Below, in pieces: positions 1-8,196 of a stretch of 47,863 nt of DNA. The position numbers were made by a program, and so were the translations under genes. A model generated the notes under the pieces. That model was given only the letters and a program-made list of their open reading frames with translations, was not told the origin of the DNA and did not search any database. This stretch comes from Spongiibacteraceae bacterium UBA5047. Lineage in GTDB: Bacteria; Pseudomonadota; Gammaproteobacteria; Pseudomonadales; Spongiibacteraceae. Numbering within the stretch: position 1 is the stretch's first letter; every line of letters begins with the position of its first letter. The stretch covers positions 3,020 through 50,882 of the forward strand of contig DIBR01000017.1 in the NCBI GenBank assembly GCA_002415025.1, given 5' to 3'.

Positions 1-1644
1 ACGTATTTCAAGGCTTCATCTGACCTGTTTGACGTTGCCATTGATTTGCCTGAACCACTCGGCAAACCCGCACAACAGAGCCGCTTGTTTGAACTGGGTA
101 TTCCTCTCTCGCTCAAGCCGCTAACGCTGGATTTAAGTGTGGATGGTTTGGGACGGTTGATGTTGGCCTTTGACGAGAGCAGTCAGTTATCCGGTGGTAG
201 CTTTGCTCTGGGCGGGAGCTCCATTCCGCCGCCACCGCGTGGCTGGTTTATGGTCGTCGGGAAAATGGAAGAGACGAAGCTGGACGACTGGATAGCCGTT
301 CTGGACCAGTACCAGACCCTGGTGGCCCGGCAAGCAGATGGACGGGTGAAGCGTGAAGTCAGCGACGATGCAATGGCGATTGTTGTCGAGGATTTTTCGA
401 TTAAGCGGCTGCAAGGCCTGGGGCGCACCTGGCAGGATGTCGAAATCGATGCCAGCAATGGCGCCGGTACCTCAACCTGGCAACTGGCAATGCGCTCTCG
501 CAGGCTGGAGGGCACGCTGCGGCTGGCACCTGATATGCCCATGAAGATCGATTTGCAGCGCTTTAATTTGCCCGAGTTGCCTACTCTGGATATTGCTGCA
601 GCGTCTCCGGCCAACCCGGAGCCGGATGCGATGCCTGAGCGTTCGGCTGAGTTGGCTGACCCCCGGTCCATGCTGGAAAAACTGAATCCGTCGTCGTTTC
701 CGGCGGTCGATTTTTCTGCAGAAAATCTGGCGATCGCCGATGCGCCTCTTGGCAGTATCGCTTTTGCACTCAGGCCAACAGCCACCGGAGCGGAGTTCAG
801 CGGTATTCGAGGGAATCTGCGGGGGTTGCAGCTGGGCTTGCCGGAGCAGCCTGTGACTTTGCAATGGCATCAGAGCGCAGATGGCAACAGCAGCATTCTC
901 AAAGGGCCTGTTAGCGTTGCAAATATTGGTGATGTCTTGCAGAACTGGCAGTTTGAACGCGTGATGGAGAGTCGCTCCGGGCGGGCAGATCTGGATGTGA
1001 ATTGGGCCGCGGCGCCCGATATGTTGTCGCCGCGTGTATTGTCGGGAAGCATGGGTATGCGTTTCGAGAAGGGTCGCTTTTTGCGAGGTTCCGACGCTGC
1101 ATCGGGTACCTTGCGTATGGTGGGGCTGCTGAATTTCGCCAACATTATTCGACGTTTGCAATTTAACTTTAGCGATATCTTTGAGAAGGGTATTCACTAC
1201 GACCGGATTCGCGGCAACATGCAGTTTGTTGACGGCGTGATGCGTATGCCCAAACCGATAGAGATAGACGGCCCTTCGTCCACATTTCGCATCAGTGGGA
1301 TGCTGGATTTCAATACCGACCTGACCGATATGGAGCTGCAGGCAACATTGCCGGTGGGCAGTAACCTGCCCTGGGTTGCTGCATTGATCAGTGGTTTGCC
1401 CGTTGCAGCGGGCGTGTATATTGCGAGCAAGCTATTCGAAGAACAGGTAGATAAGGTTTCAAGTCTGGTTTACCGCGTGCACGGGCCGTGGCAGCAACCC
1501 GAGCTGGAGTTCAAGCGTCTGTTTGGCGATGCGGTGTCCATTGAGAGCCCGCAGAGCACTGAGCCGGATGGAGCCAAACCGCGGGGGGGCGAGAAGCCAC
1601 GCGGCGGTCGATCGGGCATGGGAAGAGGGGTGCCGGGAAAATGA
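1..1644 (+). CDS. yhdP: YhdP-family AsmA-like protein, C-terminal part (5' truncated by window edge)
   Basis: The frame is open from the first base, so this is the 3' part of a larger gene; about 547 residues are visible. YhdP proteins are very large inner-membrane-anchored, periplasm-spanning AsmA/TamB-like proteins implicated in phospholipid transport to the outer membrane. What is seen is a long, beta-rich sequence with a typical late segment (GSMGMRFEKGRF, then LRMVGLLNFANIIRRL and FNTDLTDMELQATLP), which matches the conserved C-terminal block of the family. The last 35 or so residues are a low-complexity tail rich in Gly, Arg and Pro, which is unusual. The stop overlaps the start of the following amidase gene (ATGA), so the two are probably co-translated. 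Family assignment is by remembered motifs and by its neighbour, the nitrilase gene. Confidence 0.8.
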   Translation, partial: TYFKASSDLFDVAIDLPEPLGKPAQQSRLFELGIPLSLKPLTLDLSVDGLGRLMLAFDESSQLSGGSFALGGSSIPPPPRGWFMVVGKMEETKLDDWIAVLDQYQTLVARQADGRVKREVSDDAMAIVVEDFSIKRLQGLGRTWQDVEIDASNGAGTSTWQLAMRSRRLEGTLRLAPDMPMKIDLQRFNLPELPTLDIAAASPANPEPDAMPERSAELADPRSMLEKLNPSSFPAVDFSAENLAIADAPLGSIAFALRPTATGAEFSGIRGNLRGLQLGLPEQPVTLQWHQSADGNSSILKGPVSVANIGDVLQNWQFERVMESRSGRADLDVNWAAAPDMLSPRVLSGSMGMRFEKGRFLRGSDAASGTLRMVGLLNFANIIRRLQFNFSDIFEKGIHYDRIRGNMQFVDGVMRMPKPIEIDGPSSTFRISGMLDFNTDLTDMELQATLPVGSNLPWVAALISGLPVAAGVYIASKLFEEQVDKVSSLVYRVHGPWQQPELEFKRLFGDAVSIESPQSTEPDGAKPRGGEKPRGGRSGMGRGVPGK

Positions 1645-2453
1645 CCCGTTGCGCCGCAATTCAACTGGTATCGGGAACGTCTCTGGCGGGTAATCTCACA
1701 CGTGTGGACGAGCTTGCCAGTCAGGCCGCTGCTGCGGGCGCCCGGTTGCTCGTACTGCCGGAAAGCTTTGCGCTGTTTGGCGACAAGGCCGGTATTGCCG
1801 GGCTGGCACAACAGGAGGCGAAGTCTGCCGAGCTGCAGGCCTGGATGGCCGCTCTCGCGCGCCGGTTGCGGCTGACGTTAATTGCGGGAACCATTGCTAT
1901 TGCGAGCGAGGATGGTCGTGCCTGGGCCAGTTGCTTTGGCTACGGTCCGGATGGCGCCGAGCTGGGGTGTTATAGGAAAATACATCTGTTTGACGCGAGT
2001 GTTAATGACGCAACCGCTGCCTATCGGGAATCTGATGACTACCGGCCGGGCGAGCAGGTGCAGGTGTTCAATACGCCCGTTGGGCGGGTTGGCGTGGCGG
2101 TTTGCTACGATTTGCGCTTTCCTGCCCTGTTTCAGCGCATGCTGGATGTTGGTGTAGACATTATTGCTGTGCCCTCGGCCTTTACCCGCACAACCGGGTT
2201 GGCGCACTGGTTGCCTCTGTTACGGGCGCGGGCAATTGAATGCCAGTGTCTGGTGATAGGTGCCAATCAAGGGGGGGAGCATGCGGGCGGGCGTCAGACT
2301 TCTGGTGGCTCAGCTATTGTCGATGCGTGGGGTACGGTTCTCGCCGAAGCCGGTTTTGGTGAAACGCTGGTGATGGCGGACTGGCAGGACGCGGAGCAGC
2401 GGGCCATTCGCAAACGTATGCCGGTTGCTGAGCATCGGCGTCACTTCAGCTAG
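1641..2453 (+). CDS. Carbon-nitrogen hydrolase (nitrilase superfamily), probable deaminated glutathione amidase
   Basis: A 270-residue protein with the complete nitrilase-superfamily triad: Glu41 in LVLPESFALF, Lys113 in CYRKIHLFD and Cys155 in VAVCYDLRFP. The length and the YRKIHLFD and CYDLRFP blocks match the Nit1/YbeM subgroup, which hydrolyses deaminated glutathione, a side product of transaminases, as metabolite repair. A broader omega-amidase activity cannot be excluded. It is cytoplasmic, with no signal peptide. The start overlaps the stop of the YhdP gene by four bases. In related gammaproteobacteria a tldD gene usually follows; here the next gene is the convergent darP, 35 bases away. 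Confidence 0.88.
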   Translation: MTRCAAIQLVSGTSLAGNLTRVDELASQAAAAGARLLVLPESFALFGDKAGIAGLAQQEAKSAELQAWMAALARRLRLTLIAGTIAIASEDGRAWASCFGYGPDGAELGCYRKIHLFDASVNDATAAYRESDDYRPGEQVQVFNTPVGRVGVAVCYDLRFPALFQRMLDVGVDIIAVPSAFTRTTGLAHWLPLLRARAIECQCLVIGANQGGEHAGGRQTSGGSAIVDAWGTVLAEAGFGETLVMADWQDAEQRAIRKRMPVAEHRRHFS

Positions 2454-2488
2454 AGGAGCGTTGTCGGGCAGCCGTGTTTAAGTCTGCG

Positions 2489-3022
2489 CTACCAGTCGGC
2501 ACGCAAATCCTCGTCTTTCAAATCCCGCAGATAGCGAAACAGTAACCGGCTGCTACGCGGCGGCTGGCCTTGCTCCTGTTCTTTGCGGGCATTGGTGCTT
2601 AACTGCCGTAATTTTTGTCGGTCTGCGGCGGGAATCTCTGCCTTGAAATCGTCTATGGCTGAATTACCTTCTGCTATCAGGCGGTCTCTCCAGGCTTCCA
2701 GTTCGTGAAAACTGCGGGTGAGGCTGTGATCATGCTCGCGGCGTTTCTCCATGGCGTCTTCGAGATCGCTGGTTTCCAGCTTGCGCATTAGTTTACCGAT
2801 GTACTGATACTGTCGGCGCAACGCCTCCCGGCTTTTGATACGGCGGGCGATGGCGATGGCTTCCAGCAAATCGGCGGGAACCGGCATCTCGGCCAATTCG
2901 GCATTGCTCATATTGGCCAGTTCCTCGCCCAGAGCCTGCCGTGCGTGCATCTGACGTTTGCGCTCCGACTTGCTCGGACGCTCTGCATGTTGTTCGTCGT
3001 TGTCTTCGTTGTGATCAGTCAT
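2489..3022 (-). CDS. darP: Ribosome-associated protein DarP (YjgA, DUF615)
   Basis: A 177-residue, strongly charged helical protein. The segment around PSKSERKRQMHARQALGEEL, followed by LAEMPVPADLLEAI and an Arg-rich helix (REALRRQYQYIGKLMRKLE), is characteristic of the YjgA/DUF615 family. DarP binds late 50S ribosomal precursors and promotes their maturation. The ATG at 3022 lies 9 bases after the mgtE stop, so it is probably cotranscribed with mgtE. In Escherichia coli and pseudomonads this gene neighbours pmbA/tldE, which is not seen here. Confidence 0.9.
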   Translation of the reverse strand: MTDHNEDNDEQHAERPSKSERKRQMHARQALGEELANMSNAELAEMPVPADLLEAIAIARRIKSREALRRQYQYIGKLMRKLETSDLEDAMEKRREHDHSLTRSFHELEAWRDRLIAEGNSAIDDFKAEIPAADRQKLRQLSTNARKEQEQGQPPRSSRLLFRYLRDLKDEDLRADW

Positions 3023-3031
3023 GCCTGCCTG

Positions 3032-4390
3032 CTATGCATAAAAATAGGTCGCCAGTCCGAGAAAGGACATAAAACCGATGACATCGGTAACGGTGGTCAG
3101 GGCAACACCGCCAGCGAGCGCCGGGTCAATCTTCAGCGCCTGCAACAGCATCGGTAACAGTGCACCGGCCAGCGCAGCCGTGATCAGGTTGATTACCATG
3201 GCGGCGGCGATAATAAATCCAATCTGCGGATCGCCAAACCAGAGTGTTGCCGCTACAGCGACTACAGCAGCCCACAGCACCCCGTTAATGGCGCCTACCA
3301 TCAATTCGCGGTTAACCAGCCAGCGGCTGTTGTTTTTGCTGATATGGCCGAGTGCCATGCCGCGAATGACGACGGTCAGTGTCTGTGTGCCAGCCACGCC
3401 GCCCATGCTGGCGACGATGGGCATCAGTACCGCGAGGGCGACCACCTTGTCGATAGTCCCTTCAAACACGTTGATGACGGCCGAAGCGAGAAAGGCCGTG
3501 AGCAAATTGATACCCAGCCACATGGCACGTCGCGGAGCGGCCTTGATGACCGGAGCGAAGGTGTCTTCGTCCTCATCCAGACCGGCCATGCTCAACAGCG
3601 AGTGGTCGGCACTCTCCCGAATAACGTCGACCACATCATCGATGGTAATCCGGCCAACGAGTTTGCCTTCGTCATCAACAACCGGGGCTGATACCCAGTC
3701 GTGGCGTTCAAACAGTTTGGCGACTTCGGTGTCGGCCATGCTGGCGGGTATGGCTTCGACATCGGTATTCATGATTTCGCGCACGGTCACGCTGGGGTCT
3801 GACACCAGAATCTTGCGCAGCGGCAGTACGCCGATATATTCGTCGGAACGGCTGACCACGATCAGGTGATCGGTCATTTCCGGCAGGTTCTCATGGCGCC
3901 TCAAAAAGCGCAGGGTGACATCCAGCGTGATATTGGGCCGCACCGTGATGGTGTCGGTATTCATCAGGCCGCCGGCAGTGTCCTCGTCGTAGGAGAGGAT
4001 GTGCTCTACGCGGTGGCGGTCCTGGTGGTCCATCGACGCCAGTACTTCCTGGATTACGCGGTCGGGCAATTGCTGGAGGATGTCGACCAGATCGTCCGCT
4101 TCCAGTCGCTCGGTAATGGCGGCAACTTCCTCGGCGTCCATTTCGCTCAGAAACTGGGCCTGCACCTCATCGCCGAGGTACTGGATGATGTCGCCCTCGT
4201 TCTCCAGATCAACCAGCTGCCAGAGAATCGTCCGGATTTTGGGTGGCGTCGATTCGATCAGGTGGGCAACGTCGGCGGGGGGCAGGCTGTTGAGCATGCG
4301 CCGGATGGGCAGGAATTCGCCGCTGCTAAGGGCCTGGTTCAGCTCTTCCAGGTGGCTCTGTGCATGCTTTTTTTCGACGGTCTGCGCCAT
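3032..4390 (-). CDS. mgtE: Magnesium transporter MgtE
   Basis: A 452-residue protein with the MgtE layout. A cytosolic N-terminal superhelical domain (about 1-130) contains LPPADVAHLIE and DEDTAGGLMN. Two CBS domains follow (about 135-255; ITIDDVVDVIRESADHSLLSMAGL closes the second), then a connecting helix and five membrane segments from about residue 285. The pore-lining GVAGTQTLTVVIRG and the final GGVALTTVTDVIGF segment with its conserved Asp are present. It acts as a Mg2+-gated channel in the inner membrane. A promoter with a short leader precedes it (see 4429-4457), leaving no room for an M-box riboswitch. Confidence 0.95.
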   Translation of the reverse strand: MAQTVEKKHAQSHLEELNQALSSGEFLPIRRMLNSLPPADVAHLIESTPPKIRTILWQLVDLENEGDIIQYLGDEVQAQFLSEMDAEEVAAITERLEADDLVDILQQLPDRVIQEVLASMDHQDRHRVEHILSYDEDTAGGLMNTDTITVRPNITLDVTLRFLRRHENLPEMTDHLIVVSRSDEYIGVLPLRKILVSDPSVTVREIMNTDVEAIPASMADTEVAKLFERHDWVSAPVVDDEGKLVGRITIDDVVDVIRESADHSLLSMAGLDEDEDTFAPVIKAAPRRAMWLGINLLTAFLASAVINVFEGTIDKVVALAVLMPIVASMGGVAGTQTLTVVIRGMALGHISKNNSRWLVNRELMVGAINGVLWAAVVAVAATLWFGDPQIGFIIAAAMVINLITAALAGALLPMLLQALKIDPALAGGVALTTVTDVIGFMSFLGLATYFYA

Positions 4391-4428
4391 TGGACCACCT
4401 TGCCAGACGTGAAGTGCGTTAGCCTGCG

Positions 4429-4457
4429 ATTATCCTTGAAAGTTTATGATTCAACAA
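4429..4457 (-). promoter_or_regulatory. Predicted sigma-70 promoter for mgtE-darP
   Basis: On the minus strand TTGTTG (4452-4457) and GATAAT (4429-4434) are separated by exactly 17 bases. The predicted start site, near 4422, gives a leader of about 30 bases before the mgtE ATG. The prediction is by eye only. Confidence 0.5.
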
Positions 4458-4511
4458 CTTGCGTTGTCGTTCTGATAGTAAAAATTAAATAGCGAGGACG
4501 GGGAGGGGAGG

Positions 4512-4781
4512 TTATTCGGCTTCGTCGAACCGGTTGTTGATCAGTGAGACAATGGCATCAAGTGCCTCTTGCTCGTCATCGCCGCTGCACTCCAGTTCGA
4601 TATCAGTGCCTTTGGCCGCAGCGAGCATCATCACCGACATAATGCTTTTGCCGTCGACGCTCTGGCCGTTAGCGGAAACCGATACGCGGCTGCCAAAACT
4701 GCTGGCCGTCGATACAAGCTTGGCCGCTGCGCGGGCATGCAGGCCGAGTTTGTTGATAATGGTAAGTTGTGTTTTTGCCAT
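4512..4781 (-). CDS. ptsO: Nitrogen-PTS phosphocarrier NPr (HPr family)
   Basis: An 89-residue HPr-fold protein starting MAKTQLTIINKLGLHARAAA. The phosphorylatable histidine is His15 in LGLHARAA, and GKSIMSVMMLAAAKG corresponds to the conserved Ser-containing helix. It passes phosphate from EI-Ntr (PtsP) to EIIA-Ntr (PtsN). The frame is open further upstream, to 4961, but that extension lies over rapZ and has no HPr similarity. The ATG at 4781 gives the correct family length and is chosen. It follows rapZ by 31 bases, the normal place for this gene. Confidence 0.95.
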   Translation of the reverse strand: MAKTQLTIINKLGLHARAAAKLVSTASSFGSRVSVSANGQSVDGKSIMSVMMLAAAKGTDIELECSGDDEQEALDAIVSLINNRFDEAE

Positions 4782-4812
4782 TGGCTGGGCTTTGTTCCGG
4801 GTTACGACATTT

Positions 4813-5679
4813 TTATTGTTTGGCTTCTTGCAGCTCGCGGTGACGAATCTGCAGGTTGGCCTGTGTGGGTGCCAGCGCCACTGCCAGTCGTTCGGCCATG
4901 TATACTGAGCGATGTTGGCCACCGGTGCAACCGAGGCCAACCGACACATAACTGCGATCACTGGCGGCCAGTTTGGGTAGCCAGTGCGATAAAAATTGAA
5001 AAATCATCTGAAACATATCTTCGACGTCGGCCTTGCTGTCGAGAAAGTTGCGCACGCCTTCGTCCTGGCCGGTTTGTGCGCGCAGGGATTCATCCCAGTG
5101 CGGGTTGGGCAGCATGCGCAGATCAAATACAAAGTCGGCGTCGACCGGCACACCGCGTTTAAAGCCGAATGACAATAATTGCACGGAGGTACCAACGGCT
5201 TCGCTGCCGATAAGGCGCTCGCGCACGGTGTTGCGTAACTCGTGCGGACTGAGTCCGCTGGTGTCGATGATCAGGTCCGAGGCCATAAAAATGGGTTCAA
5301 GGCGCTGTCGCTCATCGTGAAGTGCCTCGGCGAGTGCGACGTGTTTGCTGCTCAGCGGGTGACGCCGCCGGGTCTCACTGAAACGTTTTATCAGGGTTTG
5401 GTCGTCGGCATCGAGCACCACAATCTGTAGGTCAACCAGCGGCTTTATTTGCTCGATGATGGCGTTGAAATGCGATAACTCGCTCTGGGTGTTGCGCGCA
5501 TCGATGCAAACGGCGGCATTGTGATGCTCGCTCTGGCCACTGTTGGACAGTTCGGTAATCAATCCGCTGAGCAGGGTGATAGGCAGGTTATCTATACAGT
5601 AATAGCCTTCATCTTCGAGCTGGTTGAGCGCACTACTTTTGCCGGAGCCGGAGCGTCCGCTAATAATAATCAATTTCAC
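4813..5679 (-). CDS. rapZ: RNase adapter protein RapZ
   Basis: A 288-residue protein with an N-terminal P-loop (GRSGSGKS, residues 8-15) and the characteristic C-terminal GLGCTGGQHRSVYMAERLA, followed by the basic tail LQIRHRELQ. In enterobacteria RapZ binds the small RNA GlmZ and glucosamine-6-phosphate, directing RNase E and so controlling GlmS. Whether a GlmZ target exists here is unknown. The start is GTG at 5679 and overlaps the ptsN stop (GTGA), which implies translational coupling. Position between ptsN and ptsO is the standard one. Confidence 0.95.
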   Translation of the reverse strand: MKLIIISGRSGSGKSSALNQLEDEGYYCIDNLPITLLSGLITELSNSGQSEHHNAAVCIDARNTQSELSHFNAIIEQIKPLVDLQIVVLDADDQTLIKRFSETRRRHPLSSKHVALAEALHDERQRLEPIFMASDLIIDTSGLSPHELRNTVRERLIGSEAVGTSVQLLSFGFKRGVPVDADFVFDLRMLPNPHWDESLRAQTGQDEGVRNFLDSKADVEDMFQMIFQFLSHWLPKLAASDRSYVSVGLGCTGGQHRSVYMAERLAVALAPTQANLQIRHRELQEAKQ

Positions 5680-6155
5680 GAGGTTGCACGCTCTGCGGAG
5701 TTTTGCGGAAAGTTAACGGCGGTTTGAAAGAGAGCCTCTGCGCTGTCCGCTGTGCGAATTTGCTGCCTGAACTGCGGGTCGTTGAGTTTCTCGGCGATAC
5801 CGGCCAGCGCTTTCAGATGCTCGTCGTGGCCCTCTTCGGGAGCAACCAGAGCGAACAGGATGTCAACCGGCTGGTCGTCAACGGCTTCAAAATCCACCGC
5901 CGATTTCAGTGTGACGAGTGTGGCGATTACGCTCGAGCAGTTGGATACGCGGCAGTGTGGAATTGCCACACCCTCTCCGATACCTGTACTACCAAGGCGC
6001 TCGCGGTTCAGCAACTGAGTGTAGATTTCGTTGGCGCTGAGGGCTGGCACGTCGTTGCTGATAAATTGCGCAACGTCTTCCAGCAAGCGTTTTTTGCTGG
6101 TGCTTTGGGCACCGCAAAATGTGCGCTCTTGGGTGAGAATGTGGTCTAGCTGCAT
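5676..6155 (-). CDS. ptsN: Nitrogen-PTS EIIA component PtsN
   Basis: A 159-residue EIIA of the fructose/mannitol family. The phosphoacceptor is His67 in the block GEGVAIPHCRV, and a LGSTGIGEG segment precedes it. In its family PtsN is the terminal phosphoacceptor of the PTS-Ntr chain and regulates potassium transport and sensor kinases by protein contact. The gene follows hpf after a 104-base gap that holds two perfect hairpins (see 6184-6202 and 6223-6248). The stop is fused to the rapZ start. Confidence 0.95.
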   Translation of the reverse strand: MQLDHILTQERTFCGAQSTSKKRLLEDVAQFISNDVPALSANEIYTQLLNRERLGSTGIGEGVAIPHCRVSNCSSVIATLVTLKSAVDFEAVDDQPVDILFALVAPEEGHDEHLKALAGIAEKLNDPQFRQQIRTADSAEALFQTAVNFPQNSAERATS

Positions 6156-6183
6156 GTCTCCGTATTTTCCTTACGAGTCTTTT

Positions 6184-6202
6184 GGTGAGACTCTTCGCGA
6201 GG
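6184..6202 (-). repeat. Small hairpin in the ptsN leader
   Basis: On the minus strand GAGTCT and AGACTC form a perfect 6-bp stem with a 7-base loop, ending about 30 bases before the ptsN ATG. No U-tract follows, so it is not a classical terminator. It could affect message stability or ptsN translation; that is inference. Confidence 0.5.
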
Positions 6203-6222
6203 CAAGTGGCGCGGGCCGAGTG

Positions 6223-6248
6223 GGCGGCGCCGTGTTAGTGGCGCCGCC
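6223..6248 (-). repeat. GC-rich perfect hairpin between hpf and ptsN
   Basis: GGCGGCGCC and its exact reverse complement GGCGCCGCC (9-bp arms, all G:C) flank an 8-base loop. It starts 11 bases after the hpf stop on the minus strand. There is no T-tract on either strand. Likely roles are 3'-end stabilisation or processing of the upstream rpoN-hpf message, or partial attenuation before ptsN. Confidence 0.65.
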
Positions 6249-6259
6249 AGCGTTCCGGC

Positions 6260-6547
6260 TCAGTGTCCGCGATGCTTCTCTTTGTGTTTAATCAATTGAC
6301 GATCGAGTTTGTCTGCAAGCAGGTCGATCGCGGCGTACATGTCTTCGGATTCCGAGGTGGCAAACAGGTCGGCGCCTGCCACGTGTACGGTACCTTCCGC
6401 TTTTTGTATCAGTTTTTCCACCGTGAGAGTGATGTCAGTATTGGTGATATTGTCGAAATGGCGCTGGAGTCGGTTAAGTTTGTTGTTAACGTAGTCGCGC
6501 AAGGCAGGAGTAACGTCGACATGATGACCGCTTACAGTGATTTGCAT
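6260..6547 (-). CDS. hpf: Short-form ribosome hibernation promoting factor HPF
   Basis: A 95-residue member of the HPF/YfiA family, the short form without the C-terminal dimerisation domain of long HPF. It begins MQITVSGHHVDVTPALRDYV and contains NKLNRLQRHFDNI and the conserved DMYAAIDLLADKLDRQLIKHKEK. In gammaproteobacteria it works with RMF to form inactive 100S ribosomes in stationary phase. It lies immediately downstream of rpoN, the standard context. An inverted repeat occupies the gap to rpoN (6575-6607). Confidence 0.95.
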   Translation of the reverse strand: MQITVSGHHVDVTPALRDYVNNKLNRLQRHFDNITNTDITLTVEKLIQKAEGTVHVAGADLFATSESEDMYAAIDLLADKLDRQLIKHKEKHRGH

Positions 6548-6574
6548 AAATCGCTCCTTATCGTATCAATGCCA

Positions 6575-6607
6575 ACGGGCTGGGTGACGGATCATCAAAC
6601 AGCCCGT
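6575..6607 (-). repeat. Inverted repeat between rpoN and hpf
   Basis: ACGGGCTG (6575-6582) and CAGCCCGT (6600-6607) are exact reverse complements separated by 17 bases. The element fills the short gap between the rpoN stop and the hpf ATG. No T-tract follows, so it is more likely a processing or attenuating hairpin than a full terminator. Confidence 0.55.
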
Positions 6608-6628
6608 GTGCCGGCAGTCGCCGGCGAT

Positions 6629-8113
6629 TCAGACCAGCCGCTTCCGCTCATTTGAGGGCGGAATAATCATTGCCTCACGGTACTTGGCAATGGTACGCCT
6701 GGCGACCTGAATTCCCTGTTCTGCCAGCAGAGTGGTGATCTTGCTGTCGCTGAGCGGCTTTTTGGGGTTCTCCGCAGCAATCAGCTTTTTGATCAGTGCT
6801 CTGATGGCAGTTGACGAACACTCTCCGCCTGCGTCAGTGGACACATGGCTGGAGAAAAAATACTTCAATTCAAAAATACCGCGAGGTGTGTGCATGTATT
6901 TTTGGGTGGTGACGCGCGAAATCGTGGATTCATGCATTTCAACCGCGTCGGCGATGTCATGCAGAATCATGGGTTTCATCGCTTCGTCACCATATTCGAG
7001 AAATCCACGCTGATATTCAACAATTTTACTGGCGACTTTCATCAGGGTTTCGTTGCGGCTTTGTAAACTCTTAAGAAACCAGCGTGCTTCCTGCAGATTG
7101 TCGCGAATATAGGAGCTGTCGGCGCTGCTGCACTGTTTGCCGAGGGAGGCGTAGTGGCTGTTGATGCGAAGTTTGGGGGCAATATCGGGGTTGAGTTCAA
7201 CGACCCAGCTGCCTTCGCGTTTGCTGACAAAGACATCGGGCACCACGTACTCGGTTTCCGAGGGCGATATCATGGCGCCCGGCGTTGGATTCAGTGTTTG
7301 AATCAGTGCCAGAGCCTGCTTCAGCTGCTCCTCGTTCAGGCGTGAACGGCGCATGAGCAGGTTGTAGTCACGAGACCCCAGCAGGTCGAGGTGGCCGCTG
7401 ACGACATCGGTGGCCTGCTTGAGCCAGGGTGTGTCGGCGGGAAGCTGTTTGAGCTGAACCAGCAGGCATTCCCGTAGATCGCGAGCGAGTACGCCGGGGG
7501 GGTCAAATTGCTGCATGCGGTGAAGAACGGCCAGTACTTCCTCTTCTTCAACGTCGGGTTCGTCGTCAAAACTGGCGAGGATATCGTCGACGGTACAGGC
7601 GAGGCGGCCATCGGCGGTGACCGAATCAATGATGGCCATGGCAATCAGCCGGTCGAGGTCCGACATGCGGGTGAGGTTTAGCTGCCAGCGCAAATGGTCC
7701 TGCAATGATTCGTCGCTGGTGCTGCGCGCAGCGAAATCATAATCGCCGTTGTCGGTGCCGGAGCTCTGCCTGACCGGCGTGGCAGGTTGGTATATATCAT
7801 CCCAGCGGCTGTCCACTGGCAGGTCTTCAGGAATACCTTCGCCCCAGGTTTCATCGACGGAGTTACTTTCGTGGTCGTCGCTGTGTGCTTTTTCGCCGGG
7901 TTCCTCACGGCTGAGGTTGCTGTCAGACTCGCTGTGGCTGTCCGCGCCCTGAATATCGTCCTCACCCACTTCCAGTAACGGGTTGGAGTCTATAGCGGCC
8001 TGAATTTCCTGCTGCAGGTCGAGGGTGGAGAGTTGTAGTAATCGGATGGCCTGCTGCAGCTGCGGAGTCATTGTCAGCTGTTGGCTGACTTTTAGCTGTA
8101 GCGATTGTTTCAT
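6629..8113 (-). CDS. rpoN: RNA polymerase sigma-54 factor RpoN
   Basis: A 494-residue sigma-54. Region I is Gln/Leu-rich (MKQSLQLKVSQQLTMTPQL, then QAIRLLQLSTLDLQQEIQ) and region II is acidic. A core-binding domain follows, then the helix-turn-helix (TISRVTTQKYMHTPRGIFEL), and the RpoN box ARRTIAKYRE lies at 471-480. It directs polymerase to -24/-12 promoters that need an activator ATPase. A near-consensus -24/-12 element lies in its own leader (8197-8213), so autoregulation is plausible. It sits between lptB and hpf, as in most gammaproteobacteria. Confidence 0.97.
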   Translation of the reverse strand: MKQSLQLKVSQQLTMTPQLQQAIRLLQLSTLDLQQEIQAAIDSNPLLEVGEDDIQGADSHSESDSNLSREEPGEKAHSDDHESNSVDETWGEGIPEDLPVDSRWDDIYQPATPVRQSSGTDNGDYDFAARSTSDESLQDHLRWQLNLTRMSDLDRLIAMAIIDSVTADGRLACTVDDILASFDDEPDVEEEEVLAVLHRMQQFDPPGVLARDLRECLLVQLKQLPADTPWLKQATDVVSGHLDLLGSRDYNLLMRRSRLNEEQLKQALALIQTLNPTPGAMISPSETEYVVPDVFVSKREGSWVVELNPDIAPKLRINSHYASLGKQCSSADSSYIRDNLQEARWFLKSLQSRNETLMKVASKIVEYQRGFLEYGDEAMKPMILHDIADAVEMHESTISRVTTQKYMHTPRGIFELKYFFSSHVSTDAGGECSSTAIRALIKKLIAAENPKKPLSDSKITTLLAEQGIQVARRTIAKYREAMIIPPSNERKRLV

Positions 8114-8196
8114 AGGCTAATCAGATACCGGTACCACGGGGAAAAAGGATGAGTTACAGCCCCTTTTCAAGAAGTGTAGACCTGCTTTTGGCTCCC

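Noticed and set aside
524..539. Sigma-54-like sequence TGGCACCTGATATGCC
   Set aside because: It lies inside the yhdP coding sequence, lacks TTGC at the -12 end and points at no gene start.
472..1197. 241-codon minus-strand frame inside the YhdP-like gene
   Set aside because: Antisense to a real gene, no recognisable motif and no sensible ribosome site.
3078..4492. Long plus-strand open frames opposite mgtE
   Set aside because: mgtE on the minus strand is unmistakable; the plus-strand frames are Ser/Thr/Arg-rich shadows with no family resemblance.
4782..4961. N-terminal extension of NPr
   Set aside because: The frame is open, but the extension overlaps rapZ and is unlike HPr proteins; the ATG at 4781 gives the exact family start.
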